Below, piece after piece: positions 12,061-22,007 of a stretch of 64,000 nt of DNA. The first letter of the stretch is position 1. Every line of letters begins with the position of its first letter. The DNA is from Stromatinia cepivora. Its lineage: Eukaryota; Ascomycota; Leotiomycetes; Helotiales; Sclerotiniaceae. The stretch is from positions 1,240,001 to 1,304,000 of the forward strand of contig RCTD01000011.1 in NCBI GenBank assembly GCA_014898415.1. Reading direction: 5' to 3'. Both the position numbers and the translations under genes were made by a program. The notes below the pieces were generated by a model. It did not search any database, had not been told where the DNA came from, and saw nothing but the letters and a program-made list of their open reading frames with translations.

Positions 12061-12564
12061 TATATAAAACCATTCTTTTCTTTTTAATTATATCTTTGTT
12101 TATTTGAACTATCGTTTATAATTGTTTTGATCGAATTTCAAAGGATTATTTGATTCCGATATTGTGAAGGTTTTTTGCTATTTAATGAATATCAAAGATA
12201 ATCTTCAGATTTTTAAGATAGTCTTAAAAAAAAGATATATAACAAATAAATTCAAAATAATAAAGAAATATAAAAATAAAACAATAAAAAAATTCATAAA
12301 ATCGTATTGTAATATATTTTCTTGTAATTATGCGAACTTGCTCTTCGCTTTTGCTATAATTCTATATCAGCACTATACAGACTGCTCTCTGTTCTGGTCT
12401 GTGATATTATGAATTATAAACTATATTATCGTATTTCAACTCTATTTCAATAACATTATATGAAAACTTTGATTTTCATTTTATTCTATTTTTATTAATT
12501 ATACTAATCCTTTCTCGATTTGCTTTGCTTTCTAATCACTACTGTACAACTGGATCTTATAATC

Positions 12565-12730
12565 TCTTAACTTTTGATATAGGAAATAATAGTATTATTG
12601 ATTATATAGATTGAACTAAGGATCTATAATTCTAATAGGAATAGAATTGAGGTTATCCCCAAATATGGTCTGTGCACCATTGTGGTCTCGTGACCTCAAT
12701 TCTAATCCTATGATGGCCTCATTTCCAACA
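12565..12730 (-). repeat. 5' LTR of the minus-strand Copia (family C)
   Basis: This 166-bp repeat is the partner of 7249-7414. It starts TCTTAACTTTTGATATAGG and ends CATTTCCAACA on the plus strand. It retains more C and G in its right half (GTCTGTGCACCATTGTGG) than the 3' copy. Confidence 0.9.
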
Positions 12731-12735
12731 GTTCC

Positions 12736-14340
12736 TGTATTCTTGTTTTGAACATTAGGATGGGTAAATATATTCTTGCAGATTCGATAGATTATACCAG
12801 GTTCTCCATTTGAGATTCTAGTCCTTTATTGAAAAGACTCTTATATTCATACTTTTTTATCCTTCTCCTAATCAATCATTTTATAAGGATTGATATCATT
12901 TGAAGCTTTCGATCTATATTATAATGATTATCGCTATTATCATAAAAACAATTGTTTGATATCCAATTTGAAAAGAAAATAAACTTGATTAGAATTTATA
13001 ATTGAAAGAAACGAAGTAAAATCTTCCATTGAATTATTTTCCTTAATAAAAAAATCATTTCGAAGATCAATACTACAAAGATCATTAATTAACCCCGAAT
13101 TTGAAGTAATCATTTTAAATAAAGAATAATAAAGATGTATATTGCTGTAGCTTTATTTATTGATATAATAAGAATTGATATTATTGATATTAATATTAAT
13201 ATTGATATTAGCAAGTTATTTATATATTAAATTTGAAGAGTAGTTTTATATTAATTATCAAACGAAACTTTTTATATACAAAATTGATATATTGATAATC
13301 TTAAAGAATAAAATCTTCAGAATACATCAATAAAAGCAATATACCTTTATATAATTTTTTGTCTTTCTCTAATAGATTATAAAATCTATATTTTTCAAAG
13401 TTATAGCTCTTTATATACCACTTATTAAAGCCTGATAACTGTATCCAATCTGGATCCCCCTTTTCACATCCAGCGTTGAAAATTATATAGAGATTTCGCT
13501 ATAATATCAATTTATAAAAGATAAAGAATTTATGAAATAAAATGATCTCATAATATTTATTATATAATGATTAATGATTAATATAAAGATTAATATAAAA
13601 GAAGATTAATTTATCTAATCTTATAATCGATATAAAGCCCTAAAAAGATTAAATAATCAATCCCTTTCAGATTTAATTTATTATACTTTCTCCGAAAGCT
13701 TTTCATTATCTGTTTCCAAACTTTTTGCCAAAAACGAAACTCAAGATTTCGGTACTTCTAAATAGTAAATTAATAATAAAAAAATAAAAATCATAAGAAT
13801 CAATATACTTTAATATTATAAACAAAAAGCTTTTATTTTTGCTCTTCTTTATCTCCTTTAAGATTAATAAACTTTTCTCCATTATATTTATTATTGTCTT
13901 TTTATATTCGCTTTTGAAAAGCTTCATTGTCTTTTTCACAATCTTCAAAATTATCATTACTATTGTAAACTTGTGCAAATTGACTTCCCTCATCTTTATA
14001 ACCTAGTCTTTGTGTAATAATTGATGTATAAATATCTATCACCTTTTTAATAAGATCAAAATTAGTATCAATAGAGAAAGAATAAACTTATTCTAGTTCA
14101 TTATTTATAGATCACTTCATGTTTGACCTGTTCTTTTATATTAACTCGTTCGAACTCATTCGTTTAGATCCATTCATTTGATCGACGAATAATATTCAAT
14201 CGATAAGTAATTGTTATTTAATCGTTTACTTTAGCTTTTTCGATTTGAATCTCAAATTTATTTCGATTATTTAATCGATTTCGAGCTTTAATGATATAAG
14301 GATTATTAGATAATTCAATAGAAGCTTTATGCTTGAAAGG
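12736..14340 (-). pseudogene. hAT2 transposase, N-terminal part (decayed)
   Basis: This is the continuation of the hAT2 transposase on the other side of the Copia. The minus-strand translation aligns in order with the hAT1 block at 17137-18940. For example, the shared stretch NPYIIKARNRL...FEIQIEKAKVND at about 14210-14310 recurs near 18790-18900. Hidden by many stops. I could not see a confident BED-type zinc finger. Confidence 0.6.
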
Positions 14341-15309
14341 TATATTGAATTATTAGTATAAAGATTAATATAAAGATTGAATTTAATAATAAAGATTTAA
14401 AAGGCTTGAAATAAATTAAAGTTTTTGAAAGTGGAGAGGTGTTAAATATATGTTCGCTTATTTTTAGAGTGAAGGTTCAATCCCTACTTAAATATTCCTT
14501 TTTTTAATCTCTGATTTGTTATATTCATATTTCAGTTTATTCTTCTTTCAATATTCCTAAACTATTTATATTACAATCGATATTAGTAAATTGAATTACT
14601 CTGATTTATTTCTAAATAGTTACTAATCTTTTAACAAAGTATGATATACTTTTTTTAAAGTGAAATACTATCCAGACTGCTTTGAATAATATGAAAACGT
14701 GGTTACGAACTAAAAAATCATATATTCGCAATACAAATAAAAAGAAATAGAGATTTAAACCTGATAGTAAATTAAATGATTAATATAATGATTAATATAA
14801 GACTCTAAAATATATATAATTGTTATACTTCGAGAAATTTATCGGTATCAAAAATCGACAGAACTTTTTATACCGAAATTATTATTCCATTGATTGATAA
14901 AAGAAATCATATACAATTATAGCTCCTTTCGAATTCAGAGCTCAGTTTTAAAGACTTTACAAAAAACTGCAGAGTCTATTATAATAATTGAATTTGAAAG
15001 TAGGTTTTTATATTTATTTATTGATGAAAAGCTAATAATTATTAATAACAAACTTATATATTATCTATACAAAACGAATAACTATTCAAGCGAAGGATAT
15101 AGTATTTGTATATTGTTTATAGAAAATGATGATAGGTTATTCTTATATTGGAGGGGAGTTGTAATTTATATTCAGATATATAATAATAAGCAATAAAGAT
15201 ATAATTAATCTTTTGTTTAATTTGTTTTGTATGATTTAATTTAAATAAGTAAAACGATTAGTATAAAGATTAATATAATGGAGCATTTTGCATTTATAAT
15301 CTTATCAAG
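14341..15309. other. hAT2 region between transposase start and right subterminal array
   Basis: The region upstream of the transposase includes a frame of 100 codons at 14894-15196. A matching, more decayed stretch lies in hAT1 at about 19350-19650, so it belongs to the transposon. I see no recognised domain and treat the frame as non-coding or as remnant transposon sequence. Confidence 0.4.
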
Positions 15310-15551
15310 CGTCTGCAGATTATTTATAGATAATCTGTAGATAATCTGCGGATTACCTATATATTTGTAGATTATTTATTTATCTATAGATAGATGGATA
15401 ATCTGTGGATATATAGGTAATCCATAAATTATCTGCAGATAATCTATAGATTACCCATCCAGATTTTGAATTACCCGTTCCGCCCAATGGGTACCCACGG
15501 ATTATCTGTCAAGGCCATTATCCGCCCCGCGGGTACCCGTTGCGCAGCCTA
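15310..15551. repeat. Right subterminal palindrome array and TIR of hAT2
   Basis: The array is the mirror of 4457-4720. It contains CAGATTATTTATAGATAATC-type units and, near the end, TGGGTACCCA, CGCGGGTACCCGTTGCG and the terminal GCAGCCTA. The last 80 bp are among the most GC-rich in the first 20 kb. Confidence 0.8.
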
Positions 15552-15649
15552 CATATATATTCTGCAAATTCTAAATATACATTTATACTTCTACTTATAT
15601 ACATATATTTATAATACAATTTATAAAATTATCTTTCCTTTATTAAAAC

Positions 15650-16920
15650 CCTTTTTGAAAAAACTCTTTGTAGTCTTTTAAAAATATTCATATTTAAACA
15701 ATATTCCCTTTGATTTTATTTCACTTCTTAATAATAAAATCAATCAATTCTACAATTAATGAATTACAAACCAAAATAATATAACAATAAAAAAAGATTA
15801 TTTTCCTACACTCTTTATTTCTAATTCAATCAAACCCCACTCCAAAACCTTATCTTCCCGATCCAAAAAAAATTCAATAAAAACACACAAAAATTCAATA
15901 CCTAACTTCCTTCAATCAAAACTAAATTTCAAATAGATAATACTACAATCAACAATTCTATTATTCAATTTTATCACATTTATCTTAACCTTGAATCTCA
16001 AATTCAAACTATAATATTACCACAACTTTCATTCATCGATTAAATCACTCCCCTTGATTACAATACAATCCTTAATCAACTTTCTAGAATTTACAATAAC
16101 CCTAACAAAATTCAAAAAACTAAAGATCGTTTTTATACTCTAAAACAAAATACTAATTCATTATATATCTATATTACAAAATTCAAAAAAACCTTATACA
16201 AAACTCATAATCAAAATTGACCCAATTCAAATAAAATATCAACCTTCCACAATAAACTCAATTCAACTTTACACAATCAACTTATTCAACAATTCAGCTT
16301 ACCCCATTCCTACCCTGAATTTATACAAATTATACAATAACTAATTATTCATTCAACCAATGATTTCATTCCTAATAGAATTACTAACTCCACTCCCCAT
16401 ATATTACAACACCCTAATTCTCACTCTCAAAATCATTCCAATCCAATAAATATATCTAATATCAATTATACCCTAAATACACTCGATTCCAATCTCACCC
16501 TAACACTACCACCAAAAACATCCCTTCGACTTCAACAATTGAGAACTCCCGAATTCACTCTATAAAAGCAAACTCGCTTTCACAAAAAGAACAAATATAC
16601 AAGATATAAATCCTTATACCATTAAATTCATACTTACCACTTAAATCCACATAATAAAACATATAATTCATTAAACCCAACTAATCATCCTACACTAACT
16701 ACTTTGAACAATAATAATACAGATTCAGAATAAAATAAAAAAAGAATAAAAAAGGAATTAAAAGCTTTAACACATTTGAAAAACATAATCGATAAATATA
16801 CTTTTTCTAATCGAATAAAGAAAACAACAAACACCACTGAATTTATACATTTAATCGAATTAACGAATAAAACTAATGATTCATAATTATACTTGTTTTC
16901 GGATTCTTTTATATCATTCA
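15650..16920 (+). pseudogene. Gag-like protein of the gag-only LTR element (decayed)
   Basis: The plus-strand translation resembles a retrotransposon Gag. A helical stretch reads DRFYTLKQNTNSLYIYITKF, followed by FHNKLNSTLHNQLIQQFSLP (family pattern FRNGLNS.LRNRLSQQL.LP) at about 16110-16310. Near 16585-16650 a remnant zinc knuckle reads KYTRYKSLYH*IHTYHL, where Cys of a CX2CX4HX4C box appears to have become Tyr (TGT/TGC to TAT/TAC). The frame is broken by few stops. No pol domain follows before the 3' LTR. The plus strand is C-rich and almost free of TpG, so mutation affected one strand only. Confidence 0.7.
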
Positions 16921-16961
16921 TTTAAAACATTCAAAACAAACTTTCATATAAAAAGGAATAG

Positions 16962-17131
16962 TATTACATATACATACAATATAATCGATTCAAACCCTAA
17001 TCGGAATACAGCATTCCCCGAATAAACTAAATGAACTTTCGGCCTATATATATATAATCATATAATTCTACCTTTCGATCTATAGCTTTTAATTCTAAAA
17101 GATACTCAAGTTATTCGGCCGTTGTGTCACA
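16962..17131 (+). repeat. 3' LTR of the gag-only element
   Basis: This 170-bp repeat starts TATTACATATACATACAATA and ends GTTGTGTCACA. Compared with 4224-4393 it carries mainly G to A changes in its first half but keeps the original CA end. Confidence 0.87.
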
Positions 17132-17136
17132 TTTCT

Positions 17137-18940
17137 ATTTTATATTAATATTTATATTAATCTTTATACTAATCTTCAATATCATACCTCGAATATAATA
17201 TGATTTTATTATATAAAGTTCCAAACTCTCTAATAGATCTTCAATTTTAAATAATTAATTAATAAAATTATACCAGACCTTTTTCTTCAAAGACTTAAAT
17301 AAACAAAATAGCTTTTACAAATTCAACAAATAATATTAAATTCTTTATTGATGATTTTAACCCTTTATTAAAAAGAATTTTAGATATTTGATTTTTTAAT
17401 TTCTTTCTATTTAATCATTTTATAGAAATCTAAATCCATTATAATTTTCGATTTATACTACAATAATTACTTCCATTATCATAAAAACATTAGTTTTCTA
17501 TTTAAATCGAATAGATAATAAATATTATGAGAATTTATTATAATAAAAGAAATACTAAAATCTTCAAATGAATTATCTATTTTTGATAAAGAAAAATCAT
17601 TTTTAATTTCAATTATATTAAAATCATATATTAAACCCGAAATAGAAATAATCATTATCAACAAATATATAATATCAATAAAATCAGATATAAAAAAATT
17701 ATAAAGATACCCAAAAACAAATATATTATTGAACTATTTAATTATCAAATTTAAAGAAAAACTCTACATTATTTATTATTCGAAATTCACTATATAAAAA
17801 ATTAATACATCGATATTCTCAAAGAATATAATCTTCTAAGAATAATAACAATACAAATATCTCTTGATATAACTCTATAATATTTTTTTTAGGATTATAA
17901 AATCTATTCTTTTCAAAATTATACTTCTCTGAATATCATTTTACAAAATTAAATAATTAAATCCAATTCTAATTATTATCTTTACATCTATTATTAATCG
18001 AAATACAAAGATTACATCAAATCATTTACTTATTCATTATAAAGAACTTATATAATAAAATAACATTATAATATTTCTTGAATAATAAAAATTAATATAA
18101 AAATTTGGTTAAATTTATTATTGTTTTTGATCAATATACAATCTCAAAAAAAAGAAATATTCTATACCCACAAATTTAACTCATTACATTTCCTTTCGAA
18201 ACTTTTCATTACACATTTTTAAATCTTTTATTATATACGAAACTCAATACAATATTGAATTTACAATAATATCAATATTATCTTTTGAAATTATGAATCA
18301 TTTATATATAAATATCAATAAAGAATTTATACAAAATAGAAAATTAAATAAAGAAAATAAACAAAGAAAAGAATAAATATATCAAATAGATTAAATATAA
18401 TAATATTATCTCAATACTAAAACTTAAAAACTTCATTTCTTATTTTATTTTGTTTTTCTTGATTGAAATAATCCTTTCTTTATTTCTTTCATTATCCTTT
18501 TTCTACAAATACTTTTGAAAAACTTCATTCTTTTCTTACAATCTTTAAAAACAAAATTTTCATTATCAAATTAAACAAATTAACCTCTATTCTTTTATAT
18601 TCTAACCTTTATATAATAATCATTATATAAACTCCAATTATTTTTCTATTTTAATTAATAAATATATAAAATTATTCTATTTCAAAAATGAATCAATATA
18701 TTATTTATACATAACCTCAACTTTTATTTATTCTTTTATTTGAATCTATCCATTTTCAATTATATAAATCTACTCTTCTAATCAACCAATAATATTCATT
18801 TAATATATAATAACTATTTAATCATTTACTTTAACTTTTTCTATTTGAACTTCAAATTCATTACAATTTTCAAAACGATTTTGTGATTTTGCAATATAAG
18901 GATTATCTGAAAGTTTAAATATTACTTTATATTTTAATAA
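17137..18940 (-). pseudogene. hAT1 transposase, N-terminal half (decayed)
   Basis: Aligned with hAT2 12736-14340 the order of conserved words is the same, for example NPYIAKSQNRF...FEVQIEKVKVND near 18790-18900. The sequence is more degraded than the hAT2 copy and on the plus strand keeps CpA while losing TpG. It is non-functional. Confidence 0.6.
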
Positions 18941-19739
18941 TATAATAATTAATATAAAATTAAAAATAAACTTTTCCAAAAATGGAATTAAATAATACTA
19001 AAATCTTATTTATTTTTAATACAAAAATTGAATCTATGCTAAAACATTATTTTTTCTAATTTTGGAATTATATATCTATATTTTAATTTAATCTCATTTC
19101 TACCCTTACTATAAACCTTATATTATACTATATTTAATACAATCAAACAATATAAATTTTATATCAACTCGAAATATACTTTATAACACTATATTCAAAA
19201 TTTCTATTATAAAACAATCTAAAACAATTCAAACAAAAAATAAAAAGGCAAAAAAATATCATTGAAAATCTAATAATATATTTTTGATTAATATACATTT
19301 TAATATAACTTCTAATTAATAAATATCAATTATTGTATTATAAGAAATTCATTGATATCAATAAACTATAAATCTTTTAATACCGAAATTACTATCCAAT
19401 CAATTAAAAAAAAAGATATTATATATTAAAAGTAATGATTTCTATATTCAAAAATCAGTTTTAGAAGTTTTATAAGAATTCATTAAAACAATTTTGATAA
19501 TAGAATTTGAAAATGAATTTATTTGTTTTTCATTTTTATATTAATTTTTATATTAATTATTATCAAAAATAACAAATTTATATATTATATATATAAAACA
19601 AATAATTATTCAATAAAAGAATATATTACTAATATAAAGATTATACAAATATATACTAAACTATTTATAGTCTAAATAAATAAAACAATAATATATAAAT
19701 ATATAATATATAAATATTATATCAATTCAATTTAATAAA

Positions 19740-20013
19740 CAAATAAAAATATATAATTATTTATAAAATCTAATAGATTATTTACAGATTATTTGCAAAT
19801 AATCCACAAATAATCTATAGATTATTTATAAATAATCCATCAATCTATAAATAGATAAATAATTTATAGATAAATAAATAATTCACAAATAATTCGCAAA
19901 TAATCTATAGATAATTTATTTATATATATAAATAATCCAATTCGTAAACAGATATCCAAAAGATAATCCGTTAAAATTATTATCTGCCCCGCGGGTACCT
20001 GTTGCGCAGCCTA
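19740..20013. repeat. Right subterminal array and TIR of hAT1
   Basis: This AT-decayed version of the hAT2 array consists of many ATAGATTATTTATAAATAATC-type palindromes. It ends in a GC-rich stretch CCCCGCGGGTACC and the terminal TGCGCAGCCTA. Confidence 0.8.
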
Positions 20014-20021
20014 CTCGTGCC

Positions 20022-20204
20022 ATTGCATTGTATTCTGGTGTTATTAGTGCTTACCTGGAAAGTAATAGTCATAATGGCGTAAATTGGTGCCACGATTGGT
20101 TACTTCGCAATAACATCGTGTTTCGGCGATATGATGTTTTACAGCAAATACATGTCGTAAATCCGTTGCCCATAGCTCATTTTCACGATGAGAAATGGAC
20201 CTGA
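20022..20204 (+). pseudogene. 3' part of the host-type gene interrupted by hAT1
   Basis: If hAT1 and one copy of CTCGTGCC are removed, the frame ending ...HNPRA at 772 continues directly as IALYSGVISAYLE and stays open for 60 codons to the TGA at 20202-20204. It contains WCHDWLLRNN and ends HFHDEKW-T. No family recognised. The minus-strand frame over the same region is judged a shadow, because the plus-strand frame alone is continuous across the insertion site. Confidence 0.5.
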
Positions 20205-20534
20205 ACGTAATTAGGCTCAGAATCGTCCAGATTTGGTTATAAATCAATTTCATTTAAAGGAAGAACTATTCTGGAGCCATTGCAAGTAGAATATATCTAT
20301 AACCACCAAGTAGAATTTAAAACTCAATCAAAAAGTTCCGGGAACCAAATTTAACCAATGAAGTGAGATTTAAATCCATACCGTAGATCCGAACTTGATC
20401 CCCCCAAATACCGGAGTCAACCAAACTCCCTTTCACCCTCACTCCGCTTGTTTCATTCTAAGTTATTCTCTCTCCTGTAATCTAAATCCTTCTTTCTCTC
20501 TCTTTAGCTTTAAATTCTAAGAAATAAAGAATAG
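20205..20534. other. GC-normal intergenic DNA
   Basis: No convincing frame is present. A CT-rich tract at about 20430-20510 resembles fungal promoter or UTR composition. Confidence 0.3.
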
Positions 20535-20762
20535 CATTCAACGCACTTTGTTACACCTGGTCCTCCTGCACGTCTACAGGACTGGCTTGATCGTTATGAC
20601 GCTGGTGATGATGATTACAATAATGCCTCCAGCAACGACGTGATAAATGAAAGCGCGAGGGCGCGCTTTTTCGAGAGGGGGGGAGGAGTGATACGATGCC
20701 ACGCACTACTTGAGCCAGGGTTTTATTATATTGATATCAAAAAGGGTTTTAGAATTATATAA
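20535..20762 (+). pseudogene. Possible coding fragment, unrecognised
   Basis: This frame is open for about 75 codons without an ATG start. It has balanced, acidic, coding-like composition (for example PARLQDWLDRYDAGDDDYNN followed by ARARFFERGG). Its base composition is the most GC-rich in the window, including a GCGCGAGGGCGCGC palindrome-like run at about 20651-20668 and a G7 run. It could be an exon remnant or a terminal fragment of a transposon protein. I cannot decide. Confidence 0.25.
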
Positions 20763-21269
20763 ATCCCTGGCCATCGGCTATATACGCAACGATGCCGACG
20801 CCATGCAGGACTTGGGATGTTTCTTATGTAGGAAACTTCCTGAAGTGGAAGATAATATATACAAGATTAGATAATTGCTCTTTGGATCTAAACTCTTATA
20901 TTCGTGGATATATAGTCACAATCAAACTCCCTTAAAACTTACAATCGTAGATTCTAAGGATTACTTGAACTCCATCTACAATAAGTCGTCACAGCGAGTG
21001 TGCAAGCGTTAAAATGGTAGAAATTCTCGTACAAGGAATTATTAACAGTCCTTTTGGTACCTCAAAGAATAGCTATAAAACGAGTGAGTAATTTGAGATT
21101 AGAGATAGAAAATATAATATACATTGTGTATTGTTTATGAGAGTGAGAGTGAGGGGAAGTTATGACTCCGAACCCTCCTGTCAAATCACAAAAGCAGCGC
21201 TTAAAAACTTCGCACCCAAATCAAGAAACCCTTATTTCCTTGACCACGAAATTCCCTGAGGCATTAACA
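20763..21269. other. Intergenic DNA downstream of the 245-codon gene
   Basis: GC-normal to moderately AT-rich. I see no frame that I would call a gene. The short plus-strand frame starting at 21162 overlaps the 3' end of the minus-strand gene and is taken as a shadow. Confidence 0.3.
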
Positions 21270-22007
21270 TCACTTTTTTGTTGTCAAGTGTCGCTTGGTA
21301 TGTGTCCCAGTGTTTGCTTTGTATTCGCATTTGTTCTTGCACTTTTTGAATACAACTAGCCCCGAAAGATCAATCCCTCCTGTAAGAAAGTGAGTATCGT
21401 AGCAACAATGGATATAGTCGGCTTTACCTCGAGTCCCAAACTGCCAGGATGCCTCAACTGCTGCGCACTCGTTGTCTAGAGCCCACATCACATCGGGTAC
21501 AGTCACGTTGGCGCGACCAGATGTAAACTCCATTGTAGCAGGGCCCTGTACGCCGGATCCTTCCATCTGGCACAGACCTAGAAGCTGATCCAAGTGCATT
21601 TCTCGAAGTAAACTCCCGAGTTCCTGCACAAAGCCATCGTAGTCCTGGTTCTCTGGCAGCAGCGTAGCTTTGTTGTTCGTAAATTCATATGGTACAATAC
21701 CTCCGGGAAGAAAGCGCCAGGAGATTGGTTTGAGGTGATTAATCTCCGTCCTGTTGTATTTAGTGTTCCATGGGACAGAAACATTGCCAAATTCGACCAA
21801 AATCTCAGTGGGTTCCATATCAAAATGCCTATGGAGGAGAATGAGCCCAAACAAATTCTCAACGCCATGTTTGATGAAGATACTGCCAATGGAGGACACA
21901 AGGTTATCAAGGGCACCGGAGGAGGTGAGGGCCGTAGCAGCATCCATGATGTCTGGGAGGCTATCATAGTGCTGGTAGGAGTAAGGTAATGCTGTCAAGG
22001 TCGCCAT
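21270..22007 (-). CDS. Hypothetical protein, 245 aa
   Basis: This is the only long intact reading frame in the window. It is a single exon, with its ATG at 22005-22007 in a favourable context (GAAATGGCG). The protein starts MATLTALPYSYQHYDSLPDI. It has a hydrophobic helical segment LFGLILLHRHF near residues 53-63, a Trp/Pro-rich middle (SWRFLPGGIVPYEF, about 95-108), VMWALDNECAAVEASWQFG (about 173-191), a CCYDTHF motif near residues 201-207, and a basic, Lys/Cys-rich C-terminus. No signal peptide is evident and I do not recognise the family. Codon use and GC content are normal, and there are no signs of RIP. The other long frames over the same interval are antisense or out-of-frame shadows. 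Function unknown. It may be a lineage-restricted fungal protein. Confidence 0.75.
   Translation of the reverse strand: MATLTALPYSYQHYDSLPDIMDAATALTSSGALDNLVSSIGSIFIKHGVENLFGLILLHRHFDMEPTEILVEFGNVSVPWNTKYNRTEINHLKPISWRFLPGGIVPYEFTNNKATLLPENQDYDGFVQELGSLLREMHLDQLLGLCQMEGSGVQGPATMEFTSGRANVTVPDVMWALDNECAAVEASWQFGTRGKADYIHCCYDTHFLTGGIDLSGLVVFKKCKNKCEYKANTGTHTKRHLTTKK

Larger units (their letters stand above)
7249..12730 (-). mobile_element. Copia retrotransposon (family C), minus strand, inside hAT2
   Basis: The element is 5,482 bp long, with 166-bp LTRs at both ends and a perfect 5-bp target duplication GTTCC (7244-7248 and 12731-12735). The coding order on the minus strand is gag, pre-integrase, integrase, reverse transcriptase and RNase H, the Copia order. 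It is the same family as the plus-strand element at 43641-49145. It is full length but heavily mutated. It sits in the hAT2 transposase between the catalytic region and the N-terminal part. Confidence 0.94.
4457..15551. mobile_element. hAT2: inner hAT DNA transposon carrying a Copia
   Basis: The ends TAGGCTGCAC (4457) and GCGCAGCCTA (to 15551) are inverted repeats and are flanked by the perfect 8-bp duplication CATATATA (4449-4456 and 15552-15559). The net length without the Copia is about 5.6 kb. It is the same family as hAT1 but less decayed: the GC-rich subterminal palindromes are largely intact, and the transposase keeps clear family motifs on the minus strand. It sits in the interior of the gag-only element, just after that element's 5' LTR. 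Confidence 0.93.
4224..17131 (+). mobile_element. Gag-only LTR retroelement, split by hAT2
   Basis: Two 170-bp direct repeats (4224-4393 and 16962-17131) are flanked by a perfect 5-bp duplication TTTCT (4219-4223 and 17132-17136). Removing hAT2 and its 8-bp duplication leaves an element of about 1.8 kb. Its interior holds one gag-like reading frame on the plus strand and has no room for protease, reverse transcriptase, RNase H or integrase. This fits a non-autonomous LTR element of the TR-GAG/LARD kind, which would need enzymes from another retroelement. It is inserted inside the hAT1 transposase. Confidence 0.85.
773..20013. mobile_element. hAT1: outer hAT DNA transposon carrying nested insertions
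   Basis: The ends are inverted: TAGGCTGCGCA at 773 and TGCGCAGCCTA ending at 20013. They are flanked by a perfect 8-bp target duplication CTCGTGCC (765-772 and 20014-20021), the size expected for hAT. Both subterminal regions (about 773-960 and 19740-20013) are packed with short palindromic motifs of the TAATCCGCGGATTA or ATAGATTATC type. A decayed transposase lies on the minus strand. Removing the nested elements and their duplications leaves about 5.5 kb, close to the net size of hAT2 (5.6 kb), so the two are copies of one family. hAT1 is the more mutated copy. It has taken three solo LTRs and the gag-only LTR element. Confidence 0.93.

Noticed and set aside
20044..20253. 69-codon minus-strand frame
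   Set aside because: The opposite strand carries the frame that is continuous with the split gene across the hAT1 insertion.
21578..21989. Overlapping frames of 71-129 codons on both strands
   Set aside because: They lie inside the 245-codon gene in other frames and have poorer codon character.
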